Translations under genes and position numbers: made by a program | In this document: one piece after another, positions 22,990 to 32,100 of the stretch | How the letters are laid out: each line of letters starts with the position of its first letter | Position numbering within the stretch: the stretch's first letter is position 1 | Notes under the pieces: model-generated | Database searches by the model: none | What the model was told of the DNA's origin: nothing | Seen by the model: only the letters and a program-made list of their open reading frames with translations | Origin: Plantago elongata | Lineage: Eukaryota > Streptophyta > Magnoliopsida > Lamiales > Plantaginaceae | Direction of reading: 5' to 3' | Assembly: GCA_036897095.1 (NCBI GenBank) | Contig: JAYMSP010001028.1 | Location: forward strand, 1 to 37,252 | DNA: 37,252 nt

Positions 22990-23184
22990 CTCCCTCCTTC
23001 TCGAATTAGAAGTTCCGTAGAATTGGACATAAATTTTAAGAAAAAAGTGATAAAATAGAGAAGAATGTAATAAATAATAAATATGATAGAATAAAGTAGG
23101 AGAAATATTGAATAAAGTATGATAGAGATTTTTTATTTAAGGAAGCAGTACTTTCAAACCGGGACAATCTAACCGGGACGGAGT
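22990..23184. mobile_element. Stowaway-like MITE
   Basis: It begins TA then CTCCCTCCTTCTCGAATTAG and ends CTAACCGGGACGGAGT, a partly eroded inverted match to the start. The interior is the typical AT-rich family sequence (GATAAAATAGAGAAGAATG, ATAAAGTAGGAG). It abuts the next element directly. Confidence 0.75.
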
Positions 23185-23192
23185 TTATTATA

Positions 23193-23399
23193 CTCCCTCC
23201 GTCCATTTAAAATGAAACATATCTCAAATGCATGATTATTAAGAAAATATGTAGTATGTGGTTACGAATGAGTTTGAGATAGAAAAATACTTGCGAGCCC
23301 AATAATATGTGGAAAATTATTTTACTTTAGTGGTACGTCTAAAATGAAAAATTATTTCACTTTTAGCGGAACGGGGGGAGTAGTACGAGACGGAGGGAG
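23193..23399. mobile_element. Stowaway-like MITE with doubled right end
   Basis: The left end is TA then CTCCCTCCGTCCATTTAAAA. On the right there are two successive terminal motifs: GGAACGGGGGGAG before TA at 23381-23382, and GACGGAGGGAG before TA at 23400-23401. The inner match AAAATGAAA/TTTCACTTTTAG is typical of the family. The double end suggests a nested insertion or slippage at the terminus. Confidence 0.75.
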
Positions 23400-23460
23400 T
23401 AGTAAGACTTAAGACATCTACTTGATTCATGTGAGAAGATTTCAGCTTATACCGCTGGAG

Positions 23461-23765
23461 TGGTCGTCTCCCCACCCAAATCGGACATTCTCTCTTCACA
23501 TCCCACCACCACCGTCCTCCACCATCCTACCGCTTTCGCACCACCTAAAGGCCTCCCATCCACCACCCCAACCTTCACCTTTACCCACCTCCACCACCTT
23601 TACCCACCTCAACCTCCTCCGCCCCGATCCACCACCCACCCCCTCCTTCTTCCCTTCTTCACCACCCACCGCTATCCCTTTGTCTAGATCCACCACCCAC
23701 CACCATCCCTCCACCCCCGATCCCCACCACCCTCCCTCCGCCCCGGTCCATTACACACCCCGTTT
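23461..23765 (+). repeat. C-rich low-complexity tract (CCACC words)
   Basis: About 300 bases are built mainly of C, T and A with very few G: many copies of CCACC and CCTCC, and the word GATCCACCACCCACC twice. Frames here code for proline/histidine/serine-rich strings, but so do several frames at once, and there is no start context or splice structure. It is best treated as simple sequence. Confidence 0.7.
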
Positions 23766-24005
23766 GTCTATATCCACCTCGATGATGTTTATTATTGCTT
23801 TCTCGATGATGTTAATTCTGTAAGTCAGACTATATAATGGACCTATTGTATGATACAATTTGATAGAATTGTACGTATCTAGTTAAATTGTATATAGACT
23901 CTATAATATACAGTTTGACTATATCATAACAATGTGAGAGAAAATAAATATTTTTAAAAATGTATATTAAAACTACAAATACATAGTTCAATTTTGTTTG
24001 AACAT

Positions 24006-24102
24006 TTTTTTCTTTTTTTAAACGGCTAAAGGGTGACTCGAACCCCTGACCTATTAGTTGGAGGTGAATTGTCTTACCAACTGAGTTGCAATTCGTTGTC
24101 TA
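24006..24102 (-). mobile_element. tRNA-derived SINE, minus orientation, perfect 11-bp target duplication
   Basis: On the minus strand the element reads through an A-box-like CTCAGTTGGTAAGAC and a B-box GGGTTCGAGTCACC and ends in CGTTTAAAAAAAG, an A-rich tail. It is flanked by TGTTTGAACAT at 23995-24005 and again at 24103-24113, a perfect 11-bp duplication. The length (about 97 bases), pol III promoter boxes and A-rich tail identify a short tRNA-related SINE, not a functional tRNA, because no acceptor stem is formed. A second copy lies at 29664-29765. Confidence 0.88.
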
Positions 24103-24113
24103 TGTTTGAACAT

Positions 24114-25031
24114 AAATAAAATGGGGAAACAACAAAATTAGAGTTGGAAATTAAAAAGCAAAGCATATTATCTTGGTAATAAAAAAATTAAAAATTAATA
24201 ACTTTTTACCAATTCAAGGGCATATTTGTCCAAAACTGTGGACACACACGTCACTATTTGATAATGTTAAGAAGTTAGAAGTCGTTCTGTAAACTTGAGG
24301 GTTAAATTGGGTGCCACAACCAATTTTCCCCTGATTTGGTTAAAATCTGACATTTTGGCCCGTTGGATAACAAATCTATCAGTGTCATGTGGAATTGGCC
24401 CAGGTAATTCACCATTGGTTAATTAAGCCCATATACATTCTAACTTCATTGGGTTTATGGCTATTATGATATTTTGCCCAAATCTTGTATGTCTTCTTGT
24501 ACGGTATCAATTTAATTTTGTGCTGCAATTTCTACTATATTAATTTGTGTACCTTCCTTATTAGGTCAAATTTACTTGTATCCAACCAATTTTTATTTTT
24601 AGGGTTTAATTCCGTTTAAGTGCATATTCTTTGACTTTCAACTGAGCGTATAAATGAACGGAACATTCGTAAAAAACTCGTGATAAAATTAGGTGAACGA
24701 TTACTTTGTGTTCGAGTTTGATCGAGCCAAACTGTTCTTGTATATATCCTCTTGAGTGAACCGCACTCTAAAAATGTGATTGGTAGCGTGCGTCCGGCCA
24801 AAACAAGTTTTGCTAGGCCCGTGCTATTTTAACAAACTAATATATCAAATGAACATCGATGTGCAATTCAAAGTGCCTAGGAAGTAGGGACTCTTGTGAA
24901 ATTCAGAATGTTTAAAATGTCAATCACACACAACCAATCAGGCTTTAAGCATAGTTTTTCGTCGTCAATACACGATTCAACTAATGTATCTGCACTTGAG
25001 TGAGCTCCCATATTTTGAGAGAGGTGTGTAT
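24114..25031. other. Gene-free spacer between SINE and MULE-type element
   Basis: AT-rich sequence with no supported gene. A 61-codon minus-strand frame near 24616-24801 has no family signal. Confidence 0.45.
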
Positions 25032-25040
25032 CTAGAAAGT

Positions 25041-25905
25041 GGGTAAAATGCACAAATGTATTTTATGTTCTTCGAAATATACATAGTTGTACCATATGTT
25101 ATTGAAATTGCACGGGATGTATCTTATATTCTTGGAAACTATGCACAATTGCTTCAATAATGGTGTGTGTAACACACTCTACATGTATGCAAGTGAGCTT
25201 ACAATTTTTACATAAAAAATTCTAAGTTCACTATTTATATGACCAACAAATTAAGTTTTCTATAAAGTGTAAAAAAATATAATAATTTTTTATATTTTCA
25301 ATAAAATTATTAAATATTTTAAAAAATAGAATGTTTTATTTAAGGTACAAATTAGATATTGAAAGTAAACAATGAAGAAATAATTTTTTTCATATCTTTC
25401 TTTGAAAAATAAGTAAAAATATATTATTATAAATTTCAAATAGGGTACAAAATATTTCCCTTAAAAGTTGTTGGAATAAAAATAATTCATACATTATTTG
25501 AAAACCCTACCTTAAAATTTGTTGGCACTTTTATTTTATATTTTCAGAAGTAGCAATATAAATTTTGATAATATCACTACAATAATTTTGATATTTTTTT
25601 ATTTATATCAATATTTTTATAACATTTCTTTTCATTTTTATAATTTTTTTCCTTTCATTTTATTATAATTATTTATTATATTTAATAATTTAAATTAATA
25701 TTTTTCGTCTTTATTACAAAAAAAATAAATATATTTTTTGAAATGTAATATTTGTATGCTTAAAAAGCAAAATCACTTGCACAAGTGTGATATACACACC
25801 ACAATTGAAATAAGTGTTTAAAATTTTTAAGAATATAAGGTAATCTGTGCAATTTTAATAATGGCATATATATATATTTTTTTCGAAGAACATGGGTATT
25901 TACCC
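25041..25905. mobile_element. Non-autonomous Mutator-like foldback element, 9-bp target duplication
   Basis: The element begins GGGTAAAATGCAC and ends GGGTATTTACCC. CTAGAAAGT directly flanks it at 25032-25040 and 25906-25914, a perfect 9-bp duplication, the length made by Mutator-type transposases. The outer 165-170 bases on each side are inverted copies: ATGTTCTTCGAAA, TTATTGAAATTGCAC (TTATTAAAATTGCAC on the right), CTTATATTCTT, GGTGTGTGTAACACAC (GGTGTGTATATCACAC on the right) and the GCAAGTGA word appear on both sides in inverted order. The core is extremely AT-rich and non-coding. It lies just upstream of the plastid RNA polymerase gene. Confidence 0.9.
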
Positions 25906-26150
25906 CTAGAAAGTCGGCATGAAAATAGTAACAAATTCAGATTAGTAAAGGTGTAAAAAATGGAAATGACGAGAAATTGTAATACTACTATTGACTATTG
26001 TATAGTAGTTGTTGTAGGGCTTATGCGAGGTTTTGTTTTCAGTTCTTCTCCTTCTTCTTCATCTTCAACCTCCTTCCTCTGTAAATCCTTATCCTAACCA
26101 AACTCCATACCTGTCTCCCAAATCACCTCAATTTGACCCAATTCATCATC

Positions 26151-29100
26151 ATGGTTTCCACTGCTCCATTCTCATCGATTCTACCATATCCCCAATTTCA
26201 CCTACTTTCTTCCAATTCCACAATCAAACCACACATTACCCCCAAATTCATTTGCATGTCAAACCTTCACGACCACATTCCCACCTCATCTCACCTTTCC
26301 TCATTCCCCCAATCCCTCAAACTCTCTTCTCTCCACACCCATTTACTCACTACCCCTGTTTCCGACTCTTCCGACGATAATTTCCACGAAACTCTGCTTC
26401 AGTTGCAGGTTTCCCCAAATCCTAATTTGAAAGACGAGTATAAAGACCGGATTTTTATCCGTGACCCACCGTGGATTTCGTCGCTTTTGATGAAGAGTCT
26501 CATGTTCAGGAACGGGAGTAGTCATATACTGAAGATAGACTTTAAGGAGATGGAGAGGAAGAGGTATAGTTTGATGAGGAGGAGGCAGGTGAAGGCGGAG
26601 ACGGAGGCGTGGGCGAATATGGTGCTGGAGTATAGGGACTTGGAGAAGGTAATGTGTGAGAAGAAACTGGCACCCAATTTGCCACATGTCAAGAAGTTGA
26701 TTCTGGGGTGGTTTGAGCCGTTGAGGGAAGCTATTGAGAAGAAGCAGTCGGAGAAGCCGGTGAAGGGGCGTAGGGTCGATATGGCCCCTTGTATTGGTGC
26801 GTTGCCGGCAGATAAAATGGCTGTCATTGTGATGCATAAGATAATGGGGCTGTTGATGATGGGTGGGAAGGAGTCGAGGTGTGTTCGCGTAATCGATGCT
26901 GCTGTTCAAATTGGGACTGCCATTGAGAATGAAGTTAGTATTGTTACCTTGTTCAGTAATCAGTTCTTGTTTTAATGATGTTGATATCTTAGCTTGTTCT
27001 AAGCAGAGTACTTAATTAGTCCTTTTTTGATTCGTTCAGATTAACTTGCATTGCTGATTACTTGTGTCTTTCTTGATCTGTTTGTTATAAACATTGTTGT
27101 TGATTATGTGTAAGAATGAGTTATAGTGATATTGATATCTTAGTTTGTCCTTTTTATTTCTCTTTTCTTGATTAGTTTCATATTAGCTTAGTGGTTGCTC
27201 CTGGGTAGAAATGAATTTTAATGATAAGATATCCTAGCTTTTTTCCAGCATTGGTTTGTAGAAATTTTGATCGAAGTGCATACTCTCCTTTACCAGTTTA
27301 CCTGCACCCAAAAATAAAGTACAATCTTTCACCCGCCCCTTAGCTGAAGCTACTTCCTCGAGTTATTCAGTAAAGTAGAGGAACCACTCCACCATGTGTA
27401 CTATGACCCTTAGAAAATAGAGCCCGGCCCCAGCCACCGAATGTAGATCGGATTGGACCTTGTATAGATATAATCAAAATGAAAAAGAGGAAAGAAGAAA
27501 ATCTAGTATTTTCTGGATTCATTTCAAGTTACGTTGGGTAGTTGTTGGTTCCGGGTAAGTGAGTGAAACTGTTGTTGCTAACGCGGATTAACTTCTGCTG
27601 ATTTGATTGCAATCTACATTTTACTCTATTTTAAGTGTGGCATTAATGGTTTCCATAGCATTAGCACGCATGCTTCTTATATGTTACTGCAATATCGTGT
27701 TTTTTGGGGGTATAATGCAATAATCAGTTTTGCTTATAATGATATTGATAACTCAGCATTTTTGTAGCATTGCTGTTTACTTAATTTTTAATTGATTTGT
27801 TTTATACTGGCTCTTCTGGTTGTTGGTTTTGGATAGAACAAGTGCCACTAATTTTGCTAATAGCTTATGAATGAACGGTTATCAATTTGATTGTCGTTAG
27901 AAACTAAAGCGGCTTAAGTAGCATTATAGAACAGACTATTTATATGTTTATATGTTCATTCCTTTCATTAGTACCCTAGAAGATGATTATATAGCTTAAT
28001 ATCCTTTTTCCTAATTCCATGATTAGCTTACTTCCCAAGCTGGATATCAGTTTTCATAAATTATGATCCTCATAAGTCCTTTGCTTTTGGATTCTTTTGT
28101 GAAGGTTAGGATTCACAACTTCTTGGAGAAAAATAAATCACGTGAAAAAATGGAAAATGTAGCTGAAGGTGAGGAAGATTTGAGAAAGGAAGCAGCGATG
28201 CTGGGGAAACGTGTCAAGAATTTGATTAAAAGGCACAGGATAGTTGAGGTCCAAAAGATGGTGAGGAAAGAAGAGTTTAAGCCATGGGGTCGAGATATAC
28301 AGGCTAAGGTTTGTTTCCAGTGATATTTTATTATGTTTTTATCAAGGATTAGTAGCAATTATCATCTCTATTTTTACCTTATTCTTATCGAATGATGATT
28401 TGTGTGACACAGTTGGGGTCTTGTCTGATAGAATTGTTAACACAAACGGCCTATGTGCAACCTCCAGTCGACCAGCTGGCGGATTGTCCTCCAGAAGTCC
28501 GACCTGCATTTAGGCACACCTACAAGGCTGTTCCTAAAGAACGAGGGTAAGAGAATTATAATTGAAAATAATTGAACTGTCAGAAGATCATATCTGTTTT
28601 GCTATGCTAACGCACACAAAAAAAGTGTTCTGGCCAATTTTGGATTACAAGTTGGTGTGTTCTCTGAGATTGTTAATAACACTTTTATTGCGTCATGGTT
28701 TGATTGTTGTGTAAGTGAGCTCACTTCCAATTGATTGTTCTCATCACTTTCAGGCAGACTTCTGGGAGGAAATATGGTGTGATAGAATGTGATCCTCTGG
28801 TCCTCGACGGATTGGATAGAACTGTGAGTTAGCTTAGCTGCCACGTACTTTGCATCTGTTTTATACATTAATATCTTATTAGCAGCTTAAGCACATAGGT
28901 ATGTTGTATTCTTTTATTTTGTCTTGCCAAGATATGAGGAATCATTGTGCCCCGGACGCTTTAGGACGCTCCAGTGGGGGTAAAATAGTAATTTTTACCC
29001 CCATTTATGGATTGAATAGGAAGAAATAAGAAGAAAAATAGCAGAAGCAGTAAATGATTAGTTATATGGACCTATTATACATCAATTGGACGTTATTTGA

Positions 29101-32100
29101 GATTTTGAGTTAGGGTTTTGATTTAGTTTTTTTTTTACTTCACTATCCCGCCCGCGACCGTGATCCCAATTTCTTTGGCCTAGCGTGACACGTCGCGATT
29201 CACGATCGACAACATTGTGAGGAATATTTTATGTTAGCCATAACATAAGCTATTCCTTTGGTTTTCTGTCCATTTCTTTTTCGTAAACTCACCAGGATAT
29301 TAGAACCATAACATGAGTACGGTTTAGGTGCATTTGAAATATATCAAGTATTCAAGTGTTTAATCTTGAACAATTTTTTATTTTGTAACCATTTCTGAAA
29401 TAAAGTTCTTTCCAACTTAGCAGCCAAAATAAGTGTCCTTTTTTCTCTTACTTTCTGAGCAGAGCACCAACTGTTAACTCAACTTACTCTCAAATTCCTG
29501 ACCTTATGCTTTATGCAGGGTAAACATATGATCATTCCTTACGTGCCGATGTTGTTGCCACCAAAAAGATGGAAAGGGTACACTATCTTAACACAACATA
29601 TTTATGCTGTTCAATCCATATTTGAATCCTTTTAAATCATAGGTTTGATTTAAAAGAGAATTTGACAATGAAGTGCAGCTATGTTGGTAAGACGCTTCAC
29701 CTCCAACCAATAGGTCGGGGTTCGAGTCACCCTTTAGCCGTTTCAAAAAAAAAAAAAAAAAAGCCAAGGGAATTTCAATGGACTCGAGTATCATACTTCA
29801 GTTCATTGTATTGGACTAAATATGCTTTCATATACATAACTTACTGCTCTGGTTTTAGGTATGACAAAGGTGGTTACCTGTTTTTACCTTCATGTGTGAT
29901 GCGTACTCATGGATCACGTCAGCAACAGGATGCTATTCGAAATTGTCCTCCAAAGCAGATGCAGAAAGTTTACGAGGTGCGAACTCAAAAGGATTTCCTT
30001 AGATAGTTAGATGTCGTACTTCAGCCCGCCCTTCATAGTAGCATATTGATGAATTGGGGTCATGGTCTGATGCATGTTTCTCACTTTCTCTATTCAACTT
30101 AGTGATATAATCCTAAACCACATACTTCGTGCAATGCTATTTGAAATAGTGATGCTCTAGTCACAAATTGATACATGTCTCTTCCCATGCTCATATCATG
30201 AATTTACTCTTTTGCAACATACTACTCATTGCTTTCATGCTCTCTTGTGGTCAATTTATGTTGTTTTTGTAGCATAACAAGTATTGTTTGTACTAAACAC
30301 ACAGGCTCTTGATACTTTGGGACATACTAAGTGGAGAGTGAACAAACGTATTCTAAGCGTGGTGGAGGACATTTGGGCTGCAGGTGGCAACATTGCTGGT
30401 TTAGTAAATCGTGAAGATGTAAGAGCAACCTAATCAGCCTTCAAAATTCAAAAACATTTTCCTAAAAATATTAGCGCCAGCATATTGAATTTGAATGTCT
30501 GCAGTCTTATTTATCTTAACTATATTTTGTTCTAATTGGAAGTCATGTTTTGTGCTGTAGGACCCAATACCTGAGTTGATATTAGATGATCCAGTAGAAA
30601 TCAAGAATTGGAAGTGGAGCATGAGGAAAGTGAAAAAAATCAACCAAGAAAGGCACTCTCAAAGATGTGACACTGAACTCAAGCTTTCTGTAAGTTCTGA
30701 ATTAAAATAATTTGCTGTAATGTTGGTCCAAAAGAAATGTTTGTAACTGCATTTTCTGTCTACCATTTCCGGTAATATTTGGAATTTTTGATACTGCCAG
30801 AAACAAAGTTGATTTGTCTGATCATAATGCAGAAACAAGTTAATGCATGTCAATAGAATTATCAAGAGTATGTTAACCAAGCCTGAAGTCAATTAAACCT
30901 CATTTCTGTGATATTTTTAATGTGTTCATACTTGTCAGTACTACTAATTCTCCGCCACCAGGCCTATTGAATTGTGTTGTTGATTTGTGCACTGCTCTGT
31001 TAAGATCCGATATATCATGTAGATAAGCTGTATGTGGGGAGTAAATAGGGCTTAATAGCTGGGATATACCTAATCAGCAACATTATAAATCAGGTTGCCC
31101 TGAAGATGAAAGACGAGGAGGGCTTCTTCTATCCTCACAATATTGATTTCCGAGGCCGTGCATACCCCATGCACCCACATTTGAATCATTTAAATGCCGA
31201 TCTTTGTAGAGGGATTCTTGAATTTGCTGAAGGCCGGCCGCTAGGGCAGTCTGGTTTACGCTGGTTAAAAATACATTTAGCTAATCTCTATGGAGGTGGT
31301 GTCGAAAAGCTTTCTTATGACGGACGTCTCTCATTTGTGGAGAACAATATAGCAGAAATTTTCGATTCTGCAGAACATTCTCTCAATGGAAATCGTTGGT
31401 GGTTGAAGGCTGAGGATCCTTTTCAATGCTTAGCTGCTTGTATCAATCTGTCGGAAGCTTTGAAGAGCTCATCTCCTCACACTGTTATCTCGCACCTGCC
31501 AATTCATCAGGTTTGTTCTCGAATATGGTCAGCCTAATATAATTGGTTAAAAATACACAAAAAGAAAAATGTGCGATTGTTTATATCGTACTGGATTTCT
31601 CTTTTTATTTGTACTTGGGTTTTCCCCTTTCAAGAGCTCTTCTGCCCAACTAAACAGCTTCCTCAAATCTCCCCGAATAACATTTGTCTCGCAAATCAAT
31701 GTGCATTTCATCATTCCGACCCTTATTTTCTGACTTTTCTCTAATATTTCTCCCAAGTTCATGCTGTGTGAAATTTATAATTCTACTCATCTACATGCTA
31801 TCATGCTCTACTAATTCTGATATTGCCTTTAATTTGTCATCTAATCATAGGATGGCTCGTGCAATGGACTTCAGCATTATGCAGCTCTAGGAAGAGACAG
31901 TGTATGCTATTTTTCACTTCTCTTTTCTCTTTCAAGAGTCCAAGTAATCACTGATTTTGTGGAACTCTTCAACCTAATATCTTTGTTGATTTCAGTTCGA
32001 AGCTGCTGCTGTCAACCTAGTAGCTGGAGATAAACCTGCCGATGTATATTCAGATATTGCTGACAGGTTTGTAATTTGACTGTCTAACTTTGTGTTAAAG

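Noticed and set aside
23422-23823. Open frames coding proline/histidine/serine-rich strings
   Set aside because: Simple C-rich sequence opens several overlapping frames on both strands; no start context, splice sites or family signal.
24006-24102. A functional tRNA gene
   Set aside because: A and B boxes are present but there is no acceptor stem or anticodon arm; the target duplication and A-rich tail show a SINE.
26033-26380. Overlapping frame in the 5' part of the RPOTp gene
   Set aside because: It overlaps the transit-peptide coding region in another frame and shows no family similarity.
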